Positions 47,954-58,106 of a stretch of 64,000 bases of DNA are shown here, one piece after another. This DNA is from Aegilops tauschii subsp. strangulata (taxonomy: Eukaryota; Streptophyta; Magnoliopsida; Poales; Poaceae). Under the pieces are notes generated by a model. It had not been told where the DNA came from, made no database searches, and saw only the letters and a program-made list of their open reading frames with translations. The stretch covers positions 323,605,294 to 323,669,293 of the forward strand of contig NC_053037.3 of NCBI RefSeq assembly GCF_002575655.3, read 5' to 3'. Both the position numbers and the translations under genes were made by a program. Numbering within the stretch: the first letter of the stretch is position 1; each line of letters begins with the position of its first letter.

Positions 47954-49340
47954 GCGGGGTCCTCGGTGGCGGATGTAATTTAAGTGTGCATGGCTTCATC
48001 ATAGAGAGGTGATGTGTATGGCAGAGGCCACCAACGATGGGGTGCGAGAGAGAAAATGCCTGTAGAGAGGGAAGAGGTGTGTGTGCATGAGAGGAGTCGA
48101 CATCGAGAGAACGTGTTTGTTCGAGAGACACCGAGGAAGACTACTATATATCGATGGTGCATGTAGGCAGGAATTAAACGAAGGGATGGTCTTATTGGTT
48201 TTGGGGATATAGGGGAAGAGTGAGAGGCGGGGTAGCTAGAAGGAGATTGTTAAGTGTGAGTGTGTGTTTTACTCATCCAGGCGGAAGTTATGTGCACACA
48301 AGAAGAGAACGATTCAATGTGGTGTTAGGGTTGAGGGTAATTAACTACGTATGGAGACATAGAGACCTTGAACGTGCATGTGTGAGAGGTATACATGTAT
48401 ACGTGGGATGTGTGTGTGTGCGCGCGCTCATGATCGAGATAAAAGAAAGAAGACATGAGTCATAAGATCAACGACATGGGAGAGACGGATCGGTATGACA
48501 ATATGCATGCATGTGAGAATGCAGGGAAGAAGGCCCGACAATTGAGCACGTGTTTTTGTCTTTAAGAGATAGTGGCGCGGCTGGAGCATGCATCTATGGC
48601 GAGCAGAGGGAGTGAGGCACAACGATTGTGCAAAAGAGATCAACCTATAAATGAAAGAAGGTTGATGGAGAAACAGATAAATAGAAAGATAAAGATGCTA
48701 GCTAGTGTGCGTTAGAGATAGGAGTCGAGTGGATCAGAAGGCTGAGTTATGTGTGTGGGTGTGAGAGAGATGAAGAAAGGGTGCATGTGACTCACATACA
48801 AACAAATATCGAAGAGAAATGAGATCCCGAGAGACGGAGTTTTGTGTCTGCGAGAGAGAAAGATATTTCACAACGAGAGTGATAGCTAGAGAGATATGAG
48901 GGAACGCAAGATATCTCTAGGGAGAGAGAGTGTGTGTGAGCGACATACAAGAGAACAGCGGAGAAATATGAGACCCTGGGAGATAGAGTTTGTGTTTGTG
49001 TGTGAGAAAGATATATTTAAGAGGAAGAGTCGTAGGTTCTCATACCTAAGGAGCGAAAGACATCTCTGTATGAGGGGTGTGCGAGTGGCACACAGGGGAA
49101 TAGTAGAGAGAAATGAGACCTCAGGAGACAAAGTTTTGTGTTTGTGTGAGAGAAAGAGATTCCACATGAAGAATCATAGTTAGAGACACATAGCAGGGAG
49201 CGAGATATACTTAGAGAGAGATAGAGTGATGAAGGTCGAGGGAGAGAGTACCGTCAGTGTGTTACGAAGATAAAAGATCATTGTCGACATACAGGTAGCA
49301 CGAGAGATACGATGAACGCGTATAGGTCTAGAGAGATAGT
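47954..49340. repeat. Purine-rich (GA/GT) region with ~145-bp repeats
   Basis: The plus strand is strongly enriched in GAGAGA and GTGTGT. A diverged tandem unit of about 143-148 bp, with a GAGA(C/T)(G/A)(G/A)AGTTTTGTGT-like core followed by GAGAGAAAGA, begins near 48831, 48979 and 49122. No gene is visible. Confidence 0.75.
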
Positions 49341-50116
49341 CCTATATAAGCATGAGTGATAGTTATATGAGACGAATATCTAAATTAAATGGGATTCAAA
49401 TATTTAAACTGGAGATCACGACATCGATAATATCATAACGCAAATTGGTGTATCAAACATGCATATTCATTTGAATTTGGGGACACGTGTAATGTTATAT
49501 AGTTTATCAATATTGGTGATCCATAGATTCTTTAATTAGAAACAGTGCATGGTTTATATGCAATTAATGTCTAAACGGGATTACACTATATGTTGCGTGT
49601 GTGAAACACATTATACATGTTTGAGAAGTAAAAAAACCCGCATGAAACACACATTAATTGGAGACAGTTAGCGAGGAATGCATACATTGGATTCCAACAT
49701 AAAGTGGTTTCAAATATTTGAAAATCCAAATTGATGGATACAACCTCATGAATCTGAGATCATGCCATTTTTAAACCACATTTATGTATAAAGGGTGTTG
49801 TGCTTTTGAAAGTATATATAAAAAATGATGTATATAGAATTTTATTCCGATCGAAAATGGATCCCGCCCAAAAAAACAGAATACAAACGGGATTCGAATT
49901 GAGTTGGCACGGTAAACATGCACTCTGCAAAATTTGAACGAAGCGGGGAAAGTCGCAGTAACCGCCCGAAACCAAAATCTGCGAGATGGAAATTACTACT
50001 GCCTATCCCTGCCATGCAAAGCCTATCTGCTCGATTTCTATAGGATTCGATAGGGGTAGGTTTGTAATTTCACTCCAACGTGACATAACCGCCTCTCACC
50101 CGGATTCATACACGGT
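49341..50116. other. AT-rich spacer
   Basis: No gene, repeat or element recognised. Confidence 0.4.
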
Positions 50117-50391
50117 GGGCGCCAAAACACAGTGTGTCCTCGGCCGAAATTGACTCCCTCCCCGATTCATACACGGTGGGCGCCAAAAACAAACTCTCGT
50201 CGGCAAATATTCGGTGTATGCGAGATTACCGTCCTATCCCCAACCGACTAATATTGCTGTGATGTCGGAAATTTGAAACCGGGGCTAAGTTTGTAAATTT
50301 CCTCGCATTTGAGACAAGCATGCCCTGAAGACATGGTTCCCCCCTTCCTCTCTACCTCCATTTCCCCATTCGTACTCCGTGGGCGCCAAAA
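50117..50391 (-). promoter_or_regulatory. Three E2F-like sites upstream of the CACTA gene
   Basis: GGGCGCCAAAA (reverse complement TTTTGGCGCCC, matching the plant E2F consensus TTTSSCGC) occurs at 50117-50127, 50178-50188 and 50381-50391. The first two lie in a 61-bp duplicated block with GATTCATACACGGT. They sit 60-340 bp before the first candidate ATG at 50452. Function is inference. Confidence 0.5.
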
Positions 50392-52114
50392 CACCCTCTC
50401 CACCCCAGCCTCCTCCGTCCGGCACCCCATCCACCGCCGTCCTCCTCCACCATGCCGGAGCTGATACCCCGACACTGTCGTCCATTACAAGAGATCGACC
50501 TCTCTCATCCATGGCTTCAGACCGGTATCCTTGCATTCCGTCCTCTCGCTTCATCCCCGCCATCGTCCACCTTCCCGGCGCCGCTCCTACGACCGTCTCG
50601 TCCACCGCGCCCCGCCGCCACCGTCTACCCTCCTAGATCTGCTTCCACGCCGCTGACAGCCATCACTACCGCAGCACTGTCAAATTCTCAACAGATGCAT
50701 ACACGGCGCAACACCAGAGGCGGTACTCTTTCGTATCTACTCAACTTATTTATCACAGCAAGAAAATAGATCGCCACTTCTTTACTCTGATTTCTTGTCC
50801 ATCACTTACTTGCTAGTTGAAAGCAAACATTGGTTGCGAAGTTGCCTTTGTCCGGTTTGCACCTTCAGATCCGCCATGGCATGATCAACACTATACTCCC
50901 AATGCTTATGGTTTTCCCCTTTTATATTCCACACTAGTTAAATCACAGTAGACTAAATTTCAAAATTGGCTCAGTCAATTTTTCAGAGCTCGCCGGAGTT
51001 CGTTGGTGCGAACGAAGGGGCTCGGGTGGGGACAGTGGTTGTGGGGGGCGGTGATGGGGCCTCACCGAACGAAGAAAACTCGACGCGGGTGGGGGAGGGG
51101 TGGGGGAGGAACACAGGCGGTGGGGGCGGTGGTCCGGCCGGCGGCCCGTGCGGTGTTCTGTATGGGAAGAATCAGAGACGAGGAAAAAGAAGGGTCAGGA
51201 GACGTAGGATCTTCATCCAACCGTCTGAAATGGTCGACTGACCCAAATGACAAAAGGCACGCGACTTGTGTGCAGACATGCCTTTATATTCAGTACCATC
51301 ATCGTACCTGCTTAGCACTGCTCCTGAATCCATCAAGCTAAACAACGTGCCACTCATAATTCCAAACTTGTTGCTCAAGTACGAATCTGATATGATGCTG
51401 ATATTACTAAAACAGATAACATTTAATTGGTCAGCTAATGTTCCTACTTTACTTTCGAAAAGCACGTGCACCACATATAGAGAGACAGCAGGGAGTTGCT
51501 TTCTTAATGCGCTCTGGTTCATCATGTGTGGGCACTGCGCAACGAACATTTTATTATCCAAAATCTGCTTGCTCTTCTTTAGCATGTTCCTCTTCCGTTC
51601 TTCTTTAATAAGTACTCTCTCCGTTCCTAAATACAAGTCTTTGTATAGATTCCACCATGGACTACATATGGAGCAAAATGAGTGAATCTACACACTAAAA
51701 TGTATCTGGATACATCTGTATGTGATCCATAGTGGAAATCTCTGCCAAGACTTATATTTTGGAATGGAGGGAGTATGATAGTAGTACAGTATGTTCCTTG
51801 TAGTGAAGATGAGCAGGGACATTTGCAGTGTAGAGGTTTATACGGTCGGTTGTGATGGACACTTTGAACTCTTCGGGCCTCTTTGATTCGTAGGATTTTG
51901 TAAACATGGGAATAGGATTTGTAGTGGCCTGCCCACTTGAATCCTATAAAAATAGCAAGGAAATGCGGGGAGCTATGTCGCCTTCGAGAGTCACACTGAT
52001 ATTAACAGTACCGCACCTTTAGTTGAAGAGAGCTGGTATCCAAAGCCTTTCTATCCGTACCGGCAATATTAGCACATATATTCCAACAAGTTCCACTTTG
52101 CTGATTTTACTCTG
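50392..52114 (+). other. Possible 5' exons of the CACTA gene
   Basis: An ATG at 50452 opens 106 codons; a donor-like GGCG|GTACTC lies at 50723 and an acceptor-like TTTTTCAG|AGCTCG near 50985. From 51017 to 51132 the plus strand is G-rich. I could not join these to the exons from 52115 with certainty. A Stowaway MITE is at 51613-51775. The minus ORF 51172-51636 starts inside the MITE and is not counted. Confidence 0.35.
51613..51775. mobile_element. Stowaway MITE, 163 bp
   Basis: The ends TACTCTCTCCGTTCCTAAATA and ...TTGGAATGGAGGGAGTA are inverted repeats bounded by TA, with a GGAGCAAAATGAGTG interior common to this MITE family. Confidence 0.9.
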
Positions 52115-54750
52115 ATGCTTACGGTTTCCCGTTATATCTACACTATGATCTGTGTAGCTGCTTTGTGTCGCACTAGCAGCAGTCCACTCTTGAAGCTAAA
52201 CACTGCAATGACTTACAAAATTGGCACCAAGGCATTGAGTGCCATTCTGGATGCAATGAAACTCATACGCTCCCCACCTGTTGATTCTTGCTCAGAATAT
52301 GATCCTAATGACTATTCTAACGTCGAGATGTCAAAGGTAGATGGCCTGTCCTGTTCACCCATCAAGGTGCCTATTCTAATTTGGCAAGGTTTTATTGATT
52401 GCGCGTATCTTGCATATCTTGTCTTGCATTTCTTCTACTTTGTTGCACCTCCATCTGCTTAGTTTACTCATCATATATGTCGAGATGCCATGCCCATCCA
52501 TTATCAATACATATTCCATCTATCATCATACCATGTTTTTTCACTCAAATGTTGTTCTTGTGCATCAGACATCAAAAAGGAAGAGGGTGATTGCCGAACC
52601 TGAAGGAGCACCAGCAAAGTCCTTGAAAAACGTTGTTGTGCCGAAGAAATCAGACAGCACCCCACTTATATTGGTTGTTCAACCAGTGACACAAAACGTA
52701 GGACCGACTCCAGCAGACTGTACCCATACTTCACTGGCCACACCACTAGCCCCACCACACAGGACCTGCACTCCAGCAAAAGGTATGCCGATTTCATTTG
52801 CCATAGCACCAGCCGTACCACAGAAAAATCCCACTCCAACAAAAAGTACAGCAAGCCCACCGGCCGAAGACCTATCCCAACTGCAGAGACGGCCAATTCC
52901 TTCAGATTGGAACCCCATTCCAGTTATTCCCAGTTTAAAAGACAATGCTTTCAATGTTGTTAGGGACTACGTGCATATATTCCCATCATGGGAAGATTAT
53001 AGTGAAGACAAACACCATTTTCACATCTTCCTGTCCCACTTACGTGTAAGTGCTATTATTCATGGTGATTATTTTCCTGTTTTTCTGCTGATTGAACACA
53101 TCAATGATTTACATTACATTGTTGTAAGTAGGCGAGGGTCAATCTGGATAGTCATGACGAGCAAAGCTTGCTTGTGCTTTTCAAGGAAGCATTGCAGCAG
53201 TATCGGTGTTACCTGAGGAAATCACACTTTGATGGCAAGTCTATAAACGAATTTCTGGTGAAGTCTCCAGTGCTAAATTTAGAAGACATTGAATGGAAAA
53301 ACCTTGTTATGCACTGGTCTCGTTCCAAGGATGAGGTACTGTCTATGATATCGCATGACAATTTGAACTTCTACTTTTCCGCGTGTGCCTTACGGATCTT
53401 TTTTGCAGGAAATCTGCTCGAAAAAGAATTCCGGTTTCAAAAGAACAACAGGATATCGCAAATACGCTGCCCGCTGCTTTGCTCTTGTTAGTACCTGTTG
53501 TCCATTATCACTGTACTTGCATACATACCTGGTTCATTATGTGACAGCCATATGCATGATAGCTTGCTTATCAATTGTTCGCTCCAAATTATCTGATATG
53601 TACGAATGGTTACATTAGTGTAGAATATATCCAATGCCAATGAAAATTGTTAGCTCTGCATTGTTCTTGCAAGTACTTGCTGTCCTTTATCAGTGTACTT
53701 ATATTGAAAGGTAGTTGTTCATGTACCATCACTCTGCAGCTTATTTTCCTTTGCCCTCCATTTTCTACACATAAGATCTATACTTACTTTTACCATAAGG
53801 TTGGATAACACCGATGGTACTGAAGAAGTTTAGCTCTGCATTGCTCTTGGTTGTACCTTTTGCCTGTATCCCTGTACTTACATTTATAGCTACTTGGTTA
53901 TGTAGCATCACTCTTCATCTTATCTTAAATATTCTCCATTTTTTTCTTATAGTGTCACATCTATATTTACTCTTAACAAAATGTAGAATAAAGGCAATGC
54001 TTATGAAGAAGATTATGTGGTAAACTTCTTGAATTGCCCCCCCATCAGCATGGACAAGGGCTTTATAGAGCCTCCCTTCACCAATAATGTAAGTTTGTCC
54101 TTCTCAAGCCTTCAAACTTTGTTGTGTATATTTAGTTAGGCATGACTGTAACAACTGTTTATTTTTGGTGTTTGCATCAAATTGCATGTTTAAAGTTTAT
54201 TATGTACTCCCTCTGTCCCATAATATAAGAACATTTTTGACATTAGTGTAGTGTAAAAACGTTCTTATATTATGGGACAGAGGGAGTAGTTCATAAACAA
54301 AAGTTTGTCCTTCTCAATTTAAGTTTTCAGTTGTACAACCAAGTTCCTTCTTCATACCATGTAAATTAAACTATACAGAGCAAGTGATCTAATTTGGCCA
54401 ATCTGAAGTGGGATAAATTGACAGCACACTAACCATTGATACTTATGAGTTCTTGATCTGTAATCCAGTGGTGTCATGAAGCTCCCAACTCCTTCACAAT
54501 GTCATTTCCTGCCATGTCTTGACCTGAACAATACCATATTGTGTTAATGCTATTTTAAATTGTGTCACTTTATTCGTCAGTAAGAAATGTGATGAATTGT
54601 CAGCACTGATACTTATATGTTCAAAACATGTCATCTGTCTGCTTGTTTATCTTTCAGAGTGAGGAGGATATAAGTGTCAAACAAGTGCAGTCTCATCAGC
54701 TTGCTCAGCTGCTTGCGCTGCAGCTCCCGAGCAGGGCTAACCTTTCTTGA
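52115..54750 (+). CDS. Six-exon CACTA gene, Ptta/En/Spm plant-transposase-like
   Basis: My exon model is 52115-52366, 52569-53045, 53132-53335, 53409-53486, 53987-54088 and 54658-54750 (TGA). All junctions are GT-AG and all five introns are phase 0, giving about 401 codons. Exon 2 has a basic start (TSKRKRV) and a Pro/Thr-rich linker. Exons 3-4 carry WKNLVMHWSRSKDE, then CSKKNSGFKRTTGYRKYAAR, which fits the family pattern of a Trp-rich block followed by N-rich, TTG-x-R/K-x-Y (Transposase_24, Ptta/En/Spm, from memory). The last exon is Gln/Leu-rich (HQLAQLLALQLP). Proteins of this kind probably act as DNA-binding accessory factors in the nucleus. It has no DDE catalytic domain. The true start is uncertain and could lie upstream (50452 region). 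A Stowaway MITE sits in the last intron and intron 4 holds decayed tandem copies of exon borders. Confidence 0.6.
53621..53986 (+). repeat. ~182-bp tandem repeat in intron 4
   Basis: The blocks TAGAATA(T/A)...CCAATG...ATGAA followed by TTAGCTCTGCATTG(T/C)TCTTG recur near 53621, 53803 and (first half, the exon 5 start) 53985. The second block resembles the end of exon 4 (GCTTTGCTCTTGTTAGTACC). The intron thus looks like decayed copies of an exon 5/exon 4 border unit. Confidence 0.65.
54205..54288. mobile_element. Stowaway MITE (84 bp) in the last intron
   Basis: TACTCCCTCTGTCCCATAAT and its complement at the right end form a near-perfect hairpin with TA ends. It resembles the Thalos/Athos group (from memory). 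Confidence 0.92.
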
Positions 54751-55770
54751 ACTCTATTGAAGTGCTGTCGGTTTTGTATATTATTTTGTCGGCGTGTTTA
54801 ATTGCGCTGGTGGCGATCTTTGATGCCCAGTGTATGTAATCTGCTGTCTGCTTGTGCTTTATTATCATAGTGGCGAACTTTGATGCCCAGTGGATGTAAT
54901 ATGCCGTAATTTCTTTATTGTATAGTCTAGGTTTTTTCTTATTCACGATGCTGTAGTTATTTTACTGTATATATATCATGTCTTCGCAGTAAACCGGCCA
55001 AACCATAAAATTACGGTACATAATCGGGCCGTCATGCAAATCACTATGTATGATCCGCATCATGGGCCCTGTCATCTTGGTCCGTTAACAGGCCTAAATG
55101 TAAACTAGCCCACTAGTATATTCGGGCCTTTAATAGGCCGAGTAAACCGCCGGCCCTATTTTCCCAAGAAAACTCAATGGGCTTTTAGGAGGCTGAAAAG
55201 TAGGTTGGGCCTGAAACATGCCGAACAGCTCACGGGCCGGCAGCAGGCCGAAATAGACCCCGGCCCATGATTGTGCCAATCAAATCATGGGCTTATAACA
55301 GACCAAAATTGTCTTGGTCCTTGTTTGGCCCAATCAGATTATCGTCTGTGAGCAGGCCGGATGCAAACGAGGTTGTAGTTAGGCCCAACTATATGACGGG
55401 CTTTTAACAGGATGAAATATATATAGGGCCAAAATGTTAAACGGGCCTTTAACAGGCCGAAAATAATATCAGGCTGGATTACTAAATGGGCCTTTATCAA
55501 GTGGGCCCAAAAGCATAGCGTCCAGTTGACGGGCCGAATCTGATATGGGCCATAATTTAGCCCAAAGCCTCTCAAAGGGCCAGACCTGATCTGGGCCATA
55601 ATTTGGCCCAGAATGTGGTAGCCTTTTAACGGGCCGGATCTCATATGGGCCTTTATTAGGCCCGGAACATGGCAGACTGTTAATGGAACGGATCAAATAT
55701 GGGCCGGCATTTGGCCCAAAACATGGCAGCCTGTTAATGGGCCAACCTACTAGTGTCATCCAAATCTTTT
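54751..55770. repeat. CACTA right arm, irregular GGCC repeats
   Basis: 54790-54910 contains a duplicated block GTGGCGA(A/T)CTTTGATGCCCAGT (54810, 54871). From 55025 onward GGGCC, GGCCGG and GGCCCA motifs alternate with short spacers, typical of CACTA sub-terminal DNA. Confidence 0.8.
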
Positions 55771-56078
55771 GGGCCTTTAGCTGGGCTAGCCCATTATGGT
55801 CGGCGAAATATCATGGGCCTTTAGCTGGGCCGGCCCATTATGGTCCGCAAAATCTTGTGGGCCTTTAGCTGGGCCGGCCCATTATGGTCCGCAAAATCTC
55901 GCGGGCCTTTAGCTGGGCCGGCCCATTATGGCCCGCAAAATCTCGTGGGCCTTTAGCTGGGCCGGCCCATTATGGTCCGCAAAATCTCGTGGGCCTTTTG
56001 CTGGGCGGGCCCATTATGGACCGCAAAATCTTGTGGGCCTTTAGTGGGGCCGGCCCATTTAAACTTTATGGGCCACTT
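55771..56078. repeat. 44-bp tandem array, seven copies
   Basis: GGGCCT starts at 55771, 55815, 55859, 55903, 55947, 55991 and 56035, exactly 44 bp apart. Each unit runs GGGCCTTTAGCTGGGCCGGC then CCATTATGGTCCGCAAAATC and a few bases. Copies differ by only a few bases. Likely transposase-binding sub-terminal repeat. Confidence 0.95.
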
Positions 56079-56515
56079 TTGGGCCGGTCCACGTGTCAAC
56101 ATTTCATAAGCGCATCTTGCCCATTGGATGAGTGACACCTGTGCCAACAGGGAGCTGACACGTGTTTACTCCAGCCAATGATGATTTTACACGTGCAAAA
56201 TCACCATTGGTCTGGGCAGTTAACGGGTTATCGGATCCAAAACCGGACCCGATAGCTTAAAGGCGTTCCGGTACGGTGGATGCCACGTGTCGGTCACCCT
56301 TGACGAAAGCACTACTGTGACGTGTGATTTTTCATCATGGAAGTGGACACTTCTGTGATGGTAATTTTGGTAATGTCATGGAACACTTCTACGACAGCAC
56401 AGGTATGACTATCTTGATTCTGTCATAAAATCGTCATGGATGTACATGCACGACAGAAAACGTGACCTACTGTGACAAACATGTATCATCACGGAAGTGT
56501 ATTTTTTTTGTAGTG
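56079..56515. repeat. CACTA right terminus
   Basis: It contains four CACGTG motifs (56090, 56159, 56190, 56284), a 36-bp palindrome, and the terminal inverted repeat at 56486-56515. The last 200 bp are rich in short CATCACGGAAGTG / CACTTC(T/C)(G/A)TGA type motifs. Confidence 0.85.
56175..56210. repeat. 36-bp palindrome centred on a G-box
   Basis: The arms CCAATGATGATTTTACAC and its near complement meet at CACGTG (56190-56195), with two mismatched pairs. Confidence 0.88.
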
Positions 56516-56781
56516 TCAATATGTGCTTGGCTGTAGTTTCTTAGTTCTATATCAATATTATCTGTCCAAAACAAGCCAATTCCACCACTTAAGCCGCTGC
56601 TATCAACAGCAAAGCATCTGGCAAAACCAAGTAAATTCTTCAAACTCTCAACTCTTTTTCCCTTAATCTTAGTTTCCATGAGAAAGAGAAGTGAGGGACC
56701 TTCCTGCTTCACAATCTTGCGAAGCTCTCAGACTGTCGATGGGTTCCCAAGCCCTCGACAGTTCCAGCTCATGCAATTCAT
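56516..56781 (-). pseudogene. LINE ORF2 start: endonuclease N-terminal part
   Basis: The ATG at 56781 opens with MNCMSWNCRGLGNPS, the hallmark start of plant LINE apurinic-type endonucleases, followed by LLFLMETKIKG (catalytic Glu region) and GGIGLFW. It has a stop (TGA) about 17 codons in. The CACTA interrupts the frame after the HID codons; the next codons are at 23919 downwards, in phase. The endonuclease nicks the target DNA to prime reverse transcription. Confidence 0.88.
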
Positions 56782-57085
56782 TGGGACGGGCAGGGCTATC
56801 TTGCAGCCTCTGCCGAGTTATCAAGTGTTGGTTTCTTATTTTTTGGAAGCCTTTCAAACTCCCCCGTTGTCCCAAGATCATCATCATTCCCACTCCCCTT
56901 TAAGCACGTCAGATCATTGTTCTCAGTGGGTTCACACACTGCTGTCAACTGGAGATGAGGTGCATGGTCAACTCTGCTGTACATTTGTTTTGGTGCCTCC
57001 TTTCGTTTATGTTGTTGATTTCTCTTCCTAGGATAATTAACCTCTGTACCACTTTCTGGTGCTTGCTTGAGTTCTTGGACTCCCT

Positions 57086-57952
57086 CTAGCTACTCGGACC
57101 TGATTGTTGATCCTTACTAGTATGATCCCCCAAGCCAGCCTTCTTACGTTCATCAGAGGTCCTCAACTTCGGACCGAAGGGCAGCTCCCCCTTTGCATCA
57201 CGCTGGCCTGGAGTTGGGCAATATGGATCAGAGTGTCCCAATCGGCCACAAGAAAAGCAGAAGTGAGGGACATTTTCATATTGGATATCATATGGATCTT
57301 GCTTCTGTCTTTTTGTCGAATCAATCACAATCCACCTTCTCAAAGGTTTGTTCACGTCTACTGACACCCTCGCTCGCAGAAAACCACCCATGTGGTCAAA
57401 CTGCACAGAGGTAGCTTTTGGATCTATCTGTGCTGCAATCACCTTCCCCCATGAATTGTCCCCAAGATTATAGGGTAGGTTCAGCACCCTGGCCCAAAGG
57501 TGAAGTCGATCGAAACTGACCTCATCCGGCCTCATGCAATCCTTGAAGTCAGCCAAAATCACCGCGTTCTTGCTGATGTGCCATGGGGATCCGTCCCAAA
57601 TACGGTCCCGATCTCGCTTTGATTCAAATTCAGCCACGAACATGTTCTCCCCCATAGATCTGAACTGGAGGCCTCAGGGGTTACCCCACGCTAGTCGGAG
57701 GGCATTAGTGATGGTTTGGATATGAAATAGGTTGCGGTGCAGCACCTTCCCCGCTAACAGCCACTTCTCCGGCGCGTTCTCCTCGCGATCATCAATGACC
57801 AGCGGAGTAGCTTCCTCATCTATGATTCCTAGTTTCCCAAGAGCCTCTTCCAGGCGAGCCCTAGTCGTGCGCGGCGAGTCTGGTCCCGCTGGCGGGGCCT
57901 TGCCATGATCGGATGTAGCCATCCTCACGGGAAAAAGTCTGGTCTGCACCAT
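57086..57952 (-). pseudogene. LINE ORF1: RNA-binding protein with CCHC knuckle
   Basis: About 289 codons from the ATG at 57952, with one in-frame TGA at 57674-57676; otherwise open to 57086. An N-terminal acidic/Leu-rich part is followed by a DUF4283-like region (FVAEFESKRDRDRIWDGSPW, LWARVLNLP) and a zinc knuckle CFSCGRLGHSDPYC (C-x2-C-x4-H-x4-C) near 57262-57221. ORF1 proteins bind LINE RNA and form the ribonucleoprotein with ORF2. A single nonsense change makes it much better preserved than ORF2. Confidence 0.85.
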
Positions 57953-58050
57953 CGATCGAGGTCGACGAACGCCGCAGTTTCCCCCGAACCCTAGTCGCTG
58001 CCGCCAGGGAGGGTTTTAGGGTTTCGTGGAAAGAGGCGTAGAGGTTACAC

Positions 58051-58106
58051 CCCCATAATGTCGTCTAAAACTTGGTGCTAGTGCAGTCGTGTAATGGGGT
58101 AGCTGA
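58051..58106. other. Short spacer between LINE and Copia 3
   Basis: It contains CTAGTGCAGT at 58078-58087, the inverted partner of 20016-20025. GCTGA at 58102-58106 would be the Copia 3 target duplication. Confidence 0.5.

Larger units (their letters stand above)
23920..56515. mobile_element. 32.6-kb CACTA (En/Spm-type) DNA transposon inserted in the LINE
   Basis: The left end reads CACTACCAAAAAAAGACAC and the right end, reverse complemented, CACTACAAAAAAAATACAC. TCA flanks both sides, and removing the block restores the LINE frame. Without the nested Copia 2 (8457 bp) about 24.1 kb is CACTA. The arms are built of tandem repeats (81 bp, about 730 bp, 44 bp) and the right arm is dense in GGCC. 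It carries a Ptta/En/Spm-type gene, a 190-residue ORF and a minus-strand unit, but no DDE transposase was seen, so it is probably non-autonomous. Subfamily not assigned. Confidence 0.9.
56516..58050 (-). mobile_element. LINE retrotransposon, 5' part
   Basis: It holds the 5' leader, ORF1 and the start of ORF2, in minus order. It joins to 20042-23919 when the CACTA is removed. 56516-56518 is the right TCA copy. The 5' border near 58050 is approximate. Confidence 0.85.

Noticed and set aside
47747..48131. Minus-strand ORFs rich in His, Thr and Pro
   Set aside because: They are translations of the GT microsatellite; every frame of such a repeat stays open.
51172..51636. 154-codon minus-strand ORF
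   Set aside because: It starts inside a Stowaway MITE and overlaps the G-rich block; no recognised domain and no promoter.
56691..56781. Host gene starting MNCMSWNCRGLG
   Set aside because: This is the standard start of plant LINE ORF2 endonuclease.
20016..58087. A second CACTA element bounded by CACTAG / CTAGTG around the LINE
   Set aside because: The flanking triplets are CTG and CAG, not a direct repeat, and similarity ends after about ten bases.
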